The notes below the pieces were generated by a model that saw only the letters and a list, made by a program, of their open reading frames with translations, searched no databases and was not told the origin of the DNA. From positions 14,144,711-14,208,710 of the forward strand of contig OZ038322.1 in NCBI GenBank assembly GCA_964035795.1: a stretch of 64,000 nucleotides of DNA. The letters are read 5' to 3'. Made by a program: the position numbers and the translations under genes. Of the stretch, positions 26,390-37,351 are shown piece after piece. Position 1 is the first letter of the stretch, and each line of letters begins with the position of its first letter. The stretch comes from Pterobdella sp. o SKG-2022. Lineage: Eukaryota; Annelida; Clitellata; Hirudinida; Piscicolidae.

Positions 26390-26462
26390 CGGCCCAACAC
26401 GGAATTGAACCCGGTAAGTTCAGATAATTAGTCTAATGCTCTACCAGCTGAGCTTCAAAACC
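26390..26462 (-). pseudogene. Degenerate tRNA-like sequence (Ile-AAT type) or SINE head
   Basis: On the minus strand, AAGCTCAGCTGGTAGAGC matches the D-arm/A-box and GGGTTCAATTCC the B-box. An anticodon-like stem TTAGA/TCTGA carries loop CTAATTA, reading AAT. The T-stem mispairs and the acceptor stem (GGTTTTG on the 5' side) does not close, so it is unlikely to be a working tRNA. A tRNA-derived SINE promoter or an old tRNA copy fits equally well. Confidence 0.6.
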
Positions 26463-27702
26463 ACCTTGGTGGCGAGAATAAAATTTTTAAAGTTGCTGTG
26501 TTATTAATGAACAGCATTTGCAAGAAGTCCTTGTTTCAATGGGTCTTTCGTAGTCTCTATGGGTTTTTTACTTTTTTTTTTCCTTTTATTCATTTTTTTT
26601 TTCTTTTTTTTCAATTTTTTTTATTAAAATATTTTTGCTTAATACTTTCATTGAAAAATAAAATTGAAAAAAACATGGAATCAAAATAAAATATAAATAA
26701 AAGTCAAAATTGAAATATCAATAATAATTACGAGTTTCACTTCTGGCAATTGAAGACGCTATAACCCAAATAGCTACATCAGTACATAGAATAGGCTCAA
26801 TCTAATGATGACTATGATAATACTACAGCTATTTTTAAAATATTGAAATATCAATATATGATAACACATTTCTTATTTCATTATACTATATTTTGCTGAA
26901 TTAATAATGAATATTATTTCATTAATAGATTAGATTTCTATTATTAAAAACAGAAGACTAGAATATAACTTAAAACTCCATTACTCAGCAGCCATATAGT
27001 GTTAATGATTTTCAAATTAAAATAATTAAAACGAAATCAAACGCACAGCTGGAAATGAACTTCAAAATTTTAATTCTTCATGATCCATTCAATTATAGAG
27101 CGATAAATTTAAATTAATCACTAAGGTTTTGGTGCTAGACTGTCTTTGATCTACAATTTTAAATTTAGCAATATTATTAGGTCAGTAAAAACATTCAAAT
27201 ATATAAAAACCGCTTTATAAATAAAGTCAAGTTAAAATATTGGATGAGTTTTTGACCCTTATTAGGGTTTGGGTTGCACAATCATCCAGTCAAGTGTTTA
27301 TTGAAAAAAACCATAAAAATAATAATAATTTTAATAATATTATCATCAGTAATGTTGTACCATTTTTGCAAATATTGTTGTTTTTATTTTCATCAATATT
27401 CTTATTTTTATTGTTATGCAATCATTGTTGTCATTAAGATCTGACTGTCAGCTTAACACTGTTAACTTGCAGATATTCCTTTTTTTTGTGCTTTTATCAC
27501 TTTATTAAATATTATTGATATTTTTCATTAGTTTTTCAGCCTATTTTTTCATTGTTTTTATTGATATGTTGTCAGGTTGTGTTTCAGACATCTGTTAGAG
27601 AAGACGAGCACAAAGTAGTTGATGATGTTGCATGTCGAGGTTTTTGTTTTTTTTTTGATTCATCATTATTATCTTCATCTTTTTTTCATTTTTATGTTTT
27701 CT

Positions 27703-27771
27703 TTTTCATCATCATTATCATCACCACCATCATCATCATTATCATAACCACCATCATCATCATTATCATAA
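27703..27771. repeat. CAT/ACC microsatellite with a tandem 24-base unit
   Basis: Runs of catcat with a repeated block accaccatcatcatcattat. The overlapping open frame is poly-Ile/Thr and not a gene. Confidence 0.85.
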
Positions 27772-27907
27772 CTTCAAACCAAATTGAACTTCAAGCGCAA
27801 GCAACTTGACTCATAAGTTGAGATTCAACATGAATAAATTATATTTATTATTTAAACAAAAATTTAGATTCTATACAGCCTTAAATAACTATTTTTTTTA
27901 TTTTAAT

Positions 27908-28021
<114 letters not shown>

Positions 28022-28639
28022 TAATTGTATAATTTCATGTTTTCAGGCTGGTTTGATGTTCTGGTTAAGTTGAAGCTGAAGTTTTTGATTTAAAAATTTT
28101 TGCATATATAATAATTAACTTAGAGTCTGGATAATCAATTATGTAATTAAAAACATATTAATTAATTAAATACTCATATATGAATATATTATAATCATTT
28201 GAGATAGTTGAATTAAGGCACAAACATTCAATTCATAAAACATATTTTGTATTTAGTGTTAATAACTGGTTCTTTTTTTTTCTTCATTATTATTATTGTT
28301 ATTGATTTTTTGTTTCCATTATTATAATCGATTTTTCACCTCGTTTAAAACTGAACTTATCACAGCCACCATTAAGAGCAGAGTAGTTTTGTGCAGAAAA
28401 ACAACTTTTTTACATTCAAAAGTCAATCACTTTAGCAGGCAGTTCGATTGGATTGTAAACTGTTTTGTCTCAATATCTTATTCTTATTATCACTATTTTT
28501 TTTATTCTTTATCATTTTTTCTTTTTACGATATTGTTTTTGTTTTTATTACAGCTAGTAATTGTATTTTCAATTATTTTTCTCTTTTTTGCACTATTATT
28601 TTAATTAAATTTCCAATATTATCTTTTCTATTATAATCT

Positions 28640-31600
28640 TTGTTGTCATCCAATTTTAAACATTTGGTAATGTGCATATTGTTGATGGCGTATTGATCTT
28701 GCATTGTGGGTGTAGACTAGGCGTTTTGAATCACAATTAATATGATTAATTTATTAATTTAATAATTATAATAATTAATATTTTGAATAATCTTATATTA
28801 ATTAATTTATTGAGTTTATAAAAAAACTAATATAGTTTACTTAACTTCATTTAATTAATACATGCAATTTAATTTTTAAAAGCATATTGAAAACAAAACG
28901 AACTTTGGTCAGTCTTTACATAACCTTCCCAAGTAATTTGATCCTTCGTAGGTTCATGCTCTCGTATTTCCTATTATAATCAAAACATCAGTCGATCCAT
29001 TCAAACTAGTTAATTTCCTAACTGAGGTCTTGGAAGTTTTCAACAGAAAAACTAGCAATGCAATAAACTTGAAACTATTATTAACTTCAACTAATATGTG
29101 TATATTTTTTGTTACTTTATATAATAAAAACTCAAAATTCACATTTTTCAACCTTTGTTCTTTTAAATTCTAAACAGAACTCCAAAAAGAGCAATGATCT
29201 GGTAGCAATGACAAGGTACCAAGAGGTTTATATCCCGCCATACCACGCCATGCATGCTAACAGACATAAACATCAAATGTATATCTATAAAAATACACAA
29301 AATATTCACATATATACGTACATATAAACGAATATATATATATACGAATAAAGGTATGTGCCCACAAAAATTTAAAAGTATAGATATATATAGCCACACC
29401 CACCCTAGATCCTATAAAAACTCACATGTGTGTATGTTTGTGTGGCCTTATAAATATGAAATTTTTGTATGTACTTTTTTTTATGTGTGTACGTTTTTAT
29501 GTAATTGTATGTTCGTGTGTTTGTATATTTGTATAATTTTCCGTATGTGTTCATGTGTTTGTTTTTATTATTACATTTTTTTGTGCATGTGTAGATGTAT
29601 GTGTGTGTATGCTTGCATGCGTCTGTATACGTATCTTAGTTTATTTCATGCGTGTGTATTATATTTTTTGTTTGTGCGCGTATTTTTTTGTATTTTGGTA
29701 TGTAATTGTGTTTGTGTGTGAATTTTTTAGATTTTGTTTGTATGTACGTGAGTATGTGTGAATGTATGCACATATCTTTTTCAAGGTTATTAGCAAATAA
29801 CAACTTAAAATTGAACCGTGCACAAAATCACTTTCAAATTCAAAATCATATGATCTAGAGTGTTAAAATATGAACTGGTGAATACCTTAAATTAGGGAGA
29901 GTAGAATACCTCAAATTGGAGTAAAATACCTCTAAAAGGGGTATAAAATATATTAGTGGGACATACAGTGTTTCAAAGGTGAAGTATAAAACCTTAAAAA
30001 GGGTGGTTCTTAACTTTAGGTATCAGGGCATCATGATGGCTGGAAACCAAAAATTGTCCCTTTTGCTCCATATATATGAGCTACAACCGGCAGTGTTTTT
30101 TTTTGTATCTGTGTTTGTATATGTGTTTAAAAACGTTTATTTGGGTATTTTTATGCTTGTGTTGATGATTTGGCGTCGTGTTGATTTGAGAAACGTGCAC
30201 AGATAAAAGGCGATAACATTGAAGTTGTAAAAACGTTGAAGGTTTTTTACACCTTCATACGGGCGTTTCAATGCATTGCAAGTCTCAGTTGGATACATGT
30301 TTTCATGCATAAATTAACACATGCAGACGAAACTATACGCATACACACAAACAAACACACACAGACTTTTTTTGATGAAGACTGCGGCAAAAGAAGTTTT
30401 TGGTGTGTATGAACTGGCATGAGCGTAAATAAGACCTGCGGGTGTTGTATGGCGGTGTGCACTCATTTTAATCATTGTACTTATTCCTCCGAGGAAGATT
30501 ATTCACGATGAGTTTTTTCTCTATTTTTAGAAATATAACTTCAATATGCGATTTCCTTGTGGTTTTATTTATTTTTCTATTAAGAATATTTTTGAAAAAT
30601 AAATTTTTTTTCAAAATCACAAAATTTTGTGAAAAGATGAAATCTTAGACGGATTGAAAGGTGAAAAGGAAAGGACCAGCATGCATGAGAACTCACAAAA
30701 GCAAATTAACTTGAAGTTTTGGCAGTTTTTGGAAAAATAGATTTTTTTTAAATTTTTCATAAAAAGAAGTTTTTTATAAAAATAAATTCCAACTCAAAAC
30801 AGCTCAAAGCTAAACAATTTGAAGTAATACCACTGTGTTTTTAAAAACTATATTTAACAAACTTCCCTTCCTGCTATTTATCATTATTTATTAAAAGCCA
30901 AAAATGAAATAAAATGAAAAAATGGATGTAATTGAACGACTGGAAACTTCTTGAATAAATCCTGGAGGTAATTGATTCTGGTGTGTTTAATTAAACGTAC
31001 AAGGGTGGTTGCTTTGAATTTTTTTTATGTCTGCTTGTATGTTGTTGTCTGCTTGTATATGTGTATGTTTTCTTTTATTGGTGTGTTTCTTTATATGTGT
31101 ATGTAGGGTTGGGTTGGTATTTTTACGTGGGTATTTTTTTCTTGTTTTGGTGTGTTTTTATACACGTGAGTTTCTCTTGTTTATGTGTATCTTTTTATGT
31201 GTATGTATGATTTTTTTGGTGTGAATTTTTGTTGGGACTCAATGGAAGTTTTTTTTTCTCTGTATCTAATTCACTTCCCTCAATTCAAACAACTTTGATA
31301 TAATAGTTGAATAAAGTTGAACGATTTAATTATGAAAGATCATTACATATAATGAATTAATTAAAGTTTTAATTAAAAGTTGGCCAATTGTTCTGGCTTT
31401 CCTGCCGTTATCAACCTAAACAGACAATTTCATTTATTAAACTCAGTTTTAAAATGCCTTAGAAACATATTTAAAACACTAATTATGATATTATATTCAT
31501 GTTTATTTTTGAAAGAAATTATATTTAGCTTTTTTATTAAATATATAGTAGTAAATTTTGATTAATGGCCCTGCAACTAAAAACTGCAATCAATTTTCTT

Positions 31601-31810
31601 TATCAATGTTCTAATCATTTTTGACTTTCTATTTTTCCTTAAAAAAATTTCTCAAAACTCACTTTTGTTATTTTAATAACAATATTTTAAATTGTGTATT
31701 AAAAGATTCAATAAAGTAAATGCTTTAATTATAAATTCTTGCTCATAAACTGCTGCAATGTATCGTGTTCTATTAATTAATGCAGTCTACACAGCTGAAC
31801 AATCGCGAGC
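28640..31810. other. Gene-free stretch with TG/TA-rich simple sequence
   Basis: 29.28-29.77 kb and 31.03-31.22 kb are degenerate TATG/TGTG tracts producing Cys/Val/Phe-rich false frames. No exon-like patch is supported. Confidence 0.55.
29879..29949. repeat. Degenerate ~22-25 bp tandem repeat
   Basis: Three successive variants of gaatacctcaaattggagta, each about 22-25 bases, are visible by eye. Confidence 0.6.
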
Positions 31811-31811
31811 C

Positions 31812-31817
31812 TATAAA
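31812..31817 (+). promoter_or_regulatory. Possible TATA box upstream of the sushi-domain gene
   Basis: TATAAA lies 116 bases before the proposed ATG at 31928, after a short GC-richer patch. In AT-rich DNA this motif is weak evidence by itself. Confidence 0.3.
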
Positions 31818-31927
31818 TTTTTTTCAGCATTGACATTTTGTTTTTCAAAAACCTAGTCATTAAACATTTAAGGTCATTTCTGTTATTAGTTGCTTTAGAA
31901 AGTATCATGTAAAACGCATTTTGAAAA

Positions 31928-32348
31928 ATGCTATTTTGGATCAATTTGGATGAAAAATCAAAACTTCAGCTACAATCTGCTTCTACTTCTGCCGGGCGCC
32001 AGTGTCAAACCACTTTAATATTGTTACTAGCATGCGTCAATGCAGTGACTTCCACCACTTTATACCTGCACACCACACTCTCTCTTTCCCTACCTGACAC
32101 TCCCAAACAGAAAATATCCTTTGTTGATCCTAGTTCTTATATCACCACAAAGGTTTCTACTCAATTGCTTGTCACAACGTTATTACCCCCATCTTCATCT
32201 CAGGCCTTTTCACCATCATCATTTACCCAATCTTTTCCATCAACCCAAAGTATCTCTTTCCAATCTAATGGAACGACTTTTATAAAAACATCCACCCAAC
32301 TCACTTCCACCACATCTTCTACACTATTCACCACCACTCTTCTTCCTG
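31928..32348 (+). CDS. Sushi-protein exon 1: signal sequence and Ser/Thr-rich stalk
   Basis: The ATG follows an in-frame TGA two codons earlier. It encodes a hydrophilic lead, a hydrophobic core, then about 95 residues dominated by Ser, Thr and Pro. Donor CCTG|GTTAGA, phase 1. An internal acceptor-like CTTCAG at 31970 is an alternative exon start. Confidence 0.8.
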
Positions 32349-34540
32349 GTTAGAACTTTCGAGATTTTAAAATTATAATTTTTAAATACTGTCCAACAAG
32401 TTTTTAATTTAATTTAGAAAAATAGCTTCCATAATAGAACATGTTTCTTAATCGAATTATCCCACTTGTGTCTCGTGAGCTTTCAGAAGCATCTGCCACA
32501 TGACGTCATTTGCATCAGAACATGCCCTCTGACGAATGAAAATAGTTTTGTTATCTGAATTAACCTGGCAAGATATATAGATGAGAATGCTTATTGAAAA
32601 ATTCAAGTGGTCTAGAAACTCTCGTTTCAACGCCACTACAACTTTAATTTTTTCACTGTTTTATTGTTTTCCATACATTTGGTTCACCTTTTTTTTGTTA
32701 TACTGCTTAGTATCTTCCAAACTTCAAAAAAGCATCTTCAAACAAATTTTTTTAAAGAACTACAGTCACCACTGAGTACAACTTCATTGTAACCATTATC
32801 CCATCATATTACATAACACTGTTTCAACCTCTTTCCCCTCTTCTACCCAACTCACAGACTTCAACAGGTGCCTCCCAATCAACAACTCATTGACAGGACT
32901 CACCATAAACAGTACAGAGACGGTTCGAGGGACCGTCTTGAAAGCCTCTTGTCATGCCCCATACTTCATCAACTCGAGGATTGGGGATAAAAGAAGAGAA
33001 GATGTGTTTGTGTGTGAGAGTGGTCTATGGAGGCCTCACTCTCCCAGATGCTTGGGTGCAGTTTTTCGCTTTTATAGTTAATTTGATATTCTTTAGATTT
33101 ACATAATTTGATTGAATTTTATTATTTGCTAAATTTCATATTCTTTTTCAACATAATTTTAAGTTTATTTCTATTTATTTTTATTTTTTTCAAAACCATA
33201 AAAAATGAATTTTTGAAGTTTGACCATAATTTTAAAATCCACCACACCACAGAGGACTTGACAGATTCAAACGGGGGTGTGGTGGCAGGGGTGGTCATAG
33301 GAGTGATTCTTGGACTCTTCATCCTTGGCGGCAGTGCTTTCTTCTTTTACAAAATGTTTAAGCATAAGAAGTTTATTGAAAAAAAACAAGACGAAATGCA
33401 AACAAAAATTATCAGACTCAAGTTAGTTTTTTTGTGTGTTCATCTTAGTTTAGAGTTCAATAAGTGCTTTTAACTAGCCTAGTTTCATAGGAAATTTTTA
33501 TATATTTGTGTAGAAAAACAATTTTTGAAATAATTCAGCTTTATTTCCATCCATTTCAACACTAAAACAATTAGTTATGCTTCATAAACATACCAACCCA
33601 CTAAACCCCACTCTCTAACCCACTATCCAAAATTCCATACCAACCCACCACAAAAACCATAGGGCCTTTTTATGAACACCCCAAAAAAATTTTATACAAT
33701 CCTTCTCAAAAACCCACAACAACCCCTGTAACAATCATTCCATAAAACCACTACATTACAACCACCACCCTACCACCAGTGACTTTGTTTACTCAAGTAA
33801 TGAAGACTACGTTGGCATGCCAGTGGTTGGCTTTAAGTCCAGGAATCCTGATTTGAGGGGGGTTCCTCTCGATGATGTAGATGAAGAAGAGTTAGTTTAT
33901 CTTAATTATATGTAGTTATTTATAAATAACTCTTTTGAACGAGCATTTTAATCTCATTGAGGTCTAGAAACTTCTGGAGTTAATGCCACTTCAATATTAT
34001 TTTGAATTTTATTTTCCTATCATTTCAGTATTTAAATTGATTTTTTGTTTAGATTTTGATAAATTTTTGGTCATCATTCAAACAAATTCAAAAATTTTAT
34101 TTGCTAAAGGCCAATTTTGGGCATGATAATTAATAAAAATAATTTGATGTAAATTCATCTCTTTCTTTAAATTTTTATACTTGATATGTGAGTTCAACTT
34201 ACGAAAAGCTTTGTGTTATTATTCAGTTATAATCTTCTTTAGCCAAAGTAAATACTGAAAATTATTTGAACACTAAAGGTAATTTTATTGAGTACAAAGC
34301 TTTTCGTTAACCAAGTAACATTATCAAAAAAGCTTTGTACTTAATAAAATTACCTTTAGTGTTCAAATAATATTCATTATTCAGTTAATTAATGTGTTTG
34401 ACTCAAATTGTATCTAATAATTATTTATTCAATCAAAATTAATTTTATCATTATTATCAAACTTAACTACCTTCTCAAACTGAACCAGGCCAGAAGGAAC
34501 CTCACCATCGGTCCCTGAAGATAGCTTTCCTTACTTCTGA
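31928..34540 (+). CDS. Type I membrane protein with mucin-like stalk, one sushi (CCP) domain and cytoplasmic tail
   Basis: Five exons: 31928-32348, 32858-33055, 33253-33421, 33780-33890 and 34489-34540. All introns are GT-AG and all phases match (1, 1, 2, 2), giving 316 residues. Residues 29-40 form a hydrophobic signal core (TLILLLACVNAV). About 45-140 is Ser/Thr-rich and probably O-glycosylated. Cys145, 172, 193 and 205 with G-x-W fit the sushi pattern. A span of about 24 residues (216-239) starts VVAGVVIGVILG and is followed by a basic stop-transfer. The tail has YVGM, a YxxM-type sorting motif, and ends YF. The sushi exon is flanked by phase-1 introns, as is typical of that domain. Likely a surface adhesion or recognition protein; no orthologue is named. 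Start uncertainty: the signal core begins late, so a separate first exon splicing into this one is possible. Confidence 0.87.
32501..32508. promoter_or_regulatory. CRE palindrome in the first intron of the sushi gene
   Basis: TGACGTCA followed directly by TTTGCAT, which resembles an octamer core (ATTTGCAT). An intronic enhancer is possible; this rests on the motif alone. Confidence 0.3.
32858..33055 (+). CDS. Sushi-protein exon 2: complete CCP domain
   Basis: Encodes one sushi domain: RCLP, then VRGTVLKASC, VFVCESGLWR and PRC, with four cysteines and the conserved Gly-x-Trp. Two N-glycosylation sequons occur (NNS and NST). Acceptor CTCACAG after a C/T tract and donor TTGG|GTGCAG. The exon is 198 bases, phase 1-1. 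Confidence 0.88.
33253..33421 (+). CDS. Sushi-protein exon 3: transmembrane segment
   Basis: Encodes EDLTDSNGG, a Val/Ile/Leu/Gly membrane span, then basic YKMFKHKKFIEKK on the cytoplasmic side. Acceptor ACCACAG and donor CTCAA|GTTAGT. Confidence 0.9.
33780..33890 (+). CDS. Sushi-protein exon 4: cytoplasmic tail
   Basis: Encodes DFVYSSNEDYVGMPVVGFKS and RNPDLRGVPLDDVDEE. Acceptor CCACCAG after a C/A-rich tract and donor GAAGA|GTTAGT. Split codons join both neighbours in frame. Confidence 0.87.
34257..34375. repeat. Near-perfect 48-bp inverted repeat in the last intron
   Basis: Arms 34257-34304 and 34328-34375 are reverse complements with two mismatches, separated by 23 bases. The arm end acgaaaagctttgt also occurs at 34201, and attattcagtt flanks both sides (34219 and 34378). 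This suggests a rearranged or nested palindromic element. Confidence 0.93.
34489..34540 (+). CDS. Sushi-protein exon 5: C-terminus and stop
   Basis: After acceptor GAACCAG the exon completes a Glu codon and encodes PEGTSPSVPEDSFPYF, then TGA. A polyadenylation hexamer lies at 34975-34980. Confidence 0.84.
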
Positions 34541-34974
34541 TTGAGGAGAGTTTGAGATCACCAAGTATTTCTGCAACAAACATTGAGAATCGCCTTTCCA
34601 TTATGCATTAGTGGCTTGAGAAAAATATTGATCTAAGAAGACAGTTAAATTTTGGCAAGTAGTTTATAGCGTTTTTTGTTTTGTTCTTTGCAAAGTAGAA
34701 AACTGTGTAACATTGTAGTTTTGAGATGTTTATGTTGTTTTTAGTACTTATATTTTCCAAAGTATTTCATTTTTGCTTATTTTTTTTCTTCTCATTAGTA
34801 TTTTTTAATTTTTTTTTTAATTATTAGTATTAGAAAATTTTTATAGCACATAATTTACAAAAAATTTGCTTCAAAGGTTCTTTATATTATTTTTATTATT
34901 ATTATTATTATTTATTTCTCTATCCTCATATTCCAAAGAGCGTACCTTGAACGTTTTATTGTCAAAATGATAAA

Positions 34975-34980
34975 AATAAA
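34975..34980 (+). terminator. Polyadenylation signal for the sushi-domain gene
   Basis: AATAAA 435 bases after the stop codon. It is a plausible 3' end, though such hexamers are common in this AT-rich DNA. Confidence 0.35.
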
Positions 34981-36017
34981 CTTTAATTGCATTTATTGTA
35001 CGCTTCTAACAAAATAAGTCATAAAATTTGAATGAATCATAAAAGTTATCAAAATTCTTCTAAGTGACATAATAATAAGAATAATAAATAATAATCAGAA
35101 AATATTATAAAATCTACTCTGTAATGCGGTAATGGCAACCTTTTATTGAAAACCTTAACATTTCATAAAATAGAAGCGGTATTAGTTTGAAAAGAGAAAA
35201 ATAAAGCTTCATCAAAATATATCTTCCAAACCAGGCTCCGAAAATCTCTGCCTCAACAAAATTTCATAAAAATTAAGGTATAATCATTACAACGTTTGGT
35301 GAAAAATACAATTTTTGAGTCTATTTCTGTTTAGTATATGAGCAGAATAAAATACGCAAAAAATGGAAAATTTTGAAGTATGAAATTGGGTAACTCAAGA
35401 AGGAAGGCCAAACGTAGAAAATGCCGAAATCAGTAGACATTTCAAATTAATCTTCAAAATGCAAATTAATAAGAAAATTATCCAGTATTATTCAAATCTA
35501 TTTCAATACTTGTAATCTAAAATTGATTAAATAGAGTTCAAATATGAAATAAAATAGATCGAATTTACATATTAATTAATTAAATAGCATTTAAATTAAT
35601 TAACTTGTTCACCATAACGGCAACACGTCTAAGGGATTACAACATAGTAACTAGCCAATACCAACTAATGCTATCTACCACACACCCCTCCGAACAACTA
35701 TTTGTGTTGCTGTGTTTATGCAGGTTGGGATGTAGACTTAATCTTTTTTATGTACCATTGATGCTTGCAAATGTTTTTTAAATAAACACAGAAGCTGTGT
35801 CTATAATTGATGAAGAAATGAATGCCAGAATATTTATGGCTCGAATACTGTTTCCATTTGTATTTGATTGTTTGCATGCTTTTGAAGTTGATATCAAGCT
35901 AGATTGATTTCATGTTGAATTTCAATAATTTTGATGAAGATTTCTTGAGTTCATCTTTTAGCACTCATTTTTATTAAACTTTCTCTAGTATCTAAGGTGT
36001 AGAAATTCGTGTTAATT
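34981..36017. other. Intergenic stretch between two convergent genes
   Basis: AT-rich spacer between the 3' ends of the sushi-domain gene and the heat-shock gene. A slightly GC-richer patch at 35625-35730 shows no convincing exon. Confidence 0.55.
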
Positions 36018-36023
36018 TTTATT
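36018..36023 (-). terminator. Polyadenylation signal of the small heat-shock gene
   Basis: AATAAA on the minus strand, 27 bases after the stop codon, in the right place for a compact 3' UTR. Confidence 0.6.
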
Positions 36024-36049
36024 GAAATGTTTCTAATGCACGATGATTT

Positions 36050-37150
36050 CTAAGTAGCCCCATTGGCTTGTGTGGTGGCAGTGGCAGGCATGGAGGGTGG
36101 AAAAGAGGCTAGGTTGAGAATGTTGCAAGGCATGAAAGAAGAGTGCGGACCTTTCAGTTCCTCAATTATCACCTTCCCAGCATTCTCCTTGCTTAAACCG
36201 CTTCCAAAACCTTTAGCGAAGGCTCCCACGATGAGTTTTCCATCAGTGGTGAGACCTCCTCTGATGGAGTAAGCCTCCACTTTCTCTGGCAACTCATACT
36301 CCTTTGTGAACTTCATCTTCGTCAGTCGTTCTGATGTCCGCTCTTCATTTTTTGCTTTTATCAAGATACGGTTTTCTTTGATGATTTGAACAGAAACATC
36401 TTTCGATTTGAACATGTTTCCCAGGTCAACAGTCAAATGCATGCGCTTCTGTCCACTCTCATCGGTCTCGAAGATGGGCACATTCAGCTTCTCCTTGTAT
36501 GGACTGCTGGGAGGCGTGCCGGGAGGTGGTGACTTGGAGTGGGAAGAGGCCCTCGAACCCTGAAACGAGTGGGAAGGGCTAGGACCTGTTTTTTTCTGCA
36601 GATTTAAAGTCTTTGGGATCAATGAAGTCTCTAAAACAAGAATGTTGTCTGATGTAAGTCGTGATTTTAATTTTCGAGGATCAATTTCTTTGGGTTTTGC
36701 TATATGTCGCCAATGTTCCTTCGTTTTGTTTTCATCGTCTGCCTTGAAAGCTTTGACGGATATTTTTTCAGAATCTGCAGTGACTTTAATAGTGGATGGG
36801 TTGTAACCATTCATGTCAAATCTTAAACGAAACTTGCGTTCAGCTTCGGGGTTATCTGTTATCATTGTTTTCAGTTTCTTCATATCTAATATTTCAATGT
36901 TTCCTTTTTTTCTGGCCACAAAGTGATCTTGAGGCATTTCACTGGTGGGTCCTGAGTGCAACTTCAAAAACTCCTCCTTCATTTTTTCAAGTTCTCGCTC
37001 CCACTCCCTCCTCTTCCTCTTCATCTCTTGCTCAGCCTGCTTTTCCAGTTCCTTTAAGCACTTGCACTGTCTGTTTTCAAATGACAAGCTGTCATGGATA
37101 AGAGGGATAGGCAGAGAGTCGGAGTTTGGAGAAGAGAGAGATCCGGCCAT
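36050..37150 (-). CDS. Small heat-shock protein with two alpha-crystallin domains
   Basis: An ATP-independent chaperone that binds unfolding proteins. The start is the ATG at 37150 in strong context (GCCATGGCC), giving 366 residues. The same frame runs upstream to 37201 without an ATG and is read here as 5' UTR. Residues about 33-62 form a charged coiled coil. Alpha-crystallin domain 1 is about 104-178 (RFDMNGYNPSTIKV ... LVLETSL). A Ser/Pro-rich linker follows, then domain 2 at about 235-310 (LTVDLGNMF ... DGKLIVGAF). Two-domain sHSPs of 310-370 residues are typical of flatworms (schistosome p40, cestode oncosphere sHSPs). There is no intron in the coding region. Alternative: the CAG at 37201 could be a splice acceptor, adding a few N-terminal residues. 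Confidence 0.94.
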   Translation of the reverse strand: MAGSLSSPNSDSLPIPLIHDSLSFENRQCKCLKELEKQAEQEMKRKRREWERELEKMKEEFLKLHSGPTSEMPQDHFVARKKGNIEILDMKKLKTMITDNPEAERKFRLRFDMNGYNPSTIKVTADSEKISVKAFKADDENKTKEHWRHIAKPKEIDPRKLKSRLTSDNILVLETSLIPKTLNLQKKTGPSPSHSFQGSRASSHSKSPPPGTPPSSPYKEKLNVPIFETDESGQKRMHLTVDLGNMFKSKDVSVQIIKENRILIKAKNEERTSERLTKMKFTKEYELPEKVEAYSIRGGLTTDGKLIVGAFAKGFGSGLSKENAGKVIIEELKGPHSSFMPCNILNLASFPPSMPATATTQANGAT

Positions 37151-37223
37151 GGCACTTGTGGCTGACACCGATGAAGGGAGACCGCCTTTTTTCGAATCCA
37201 CTGTGCTTGCAACTAGGAGGAGA

Positions 37224-37230
37224 TTTAAAA
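37224..37230 (-). promoter_or_regulatory. TATA-like element of the heat-shock gene
   Basis: TTTTAAA on the minus strand, about 20 bases downstream of the heat-shock element and about 75 bases before the ATG. The position suits a TATA-like role; the sequence is not consensus. Confidence 0.4.
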
Positions 37231-37247
37231 CAAACGTGATTCAACCC

Positions 37248-37260
37248 TTCTAGAACATTC
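37248..37260 (-). promoter_or_regulatory. Perfect heat-shock element
   Basis: TTCTAGAACATTC contains three alternating units (TTC-nn-GAA-nn-TTC), the HSF trimer binding site. It lies about 100 bases upstream of the small heat-shock protein ATG, the expected place for heat induction. Confidence 0.8.
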
Positions 37261-37346
37261 CTTGTACAAAAGCTTTCAAAAACTTTTTAAAATTACATCT
37301 TTCAATTTAAAACATCTAAAAGTTGACAAAACAAAATAAAAGCCAA

Positions 37347-37351
37347 CCAAT
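37347..37351 (-). promoter_or_regulatory. CCAAT box upstream of the heat-shock gene
   Basis: CCAAT in reverse orientation relative to the gene, about 90 bases beyond the heat-shock element. Common in heat-shock promoters; motif evidence only. Confidence 0.35.

Noticed and set aside
29254..29761. 155-codon Cys/Val/Tyr-rich ORF
   Set aside because: Reading of a degenerate TGTG/TATG tract; cysteines come from repeated tgt words.
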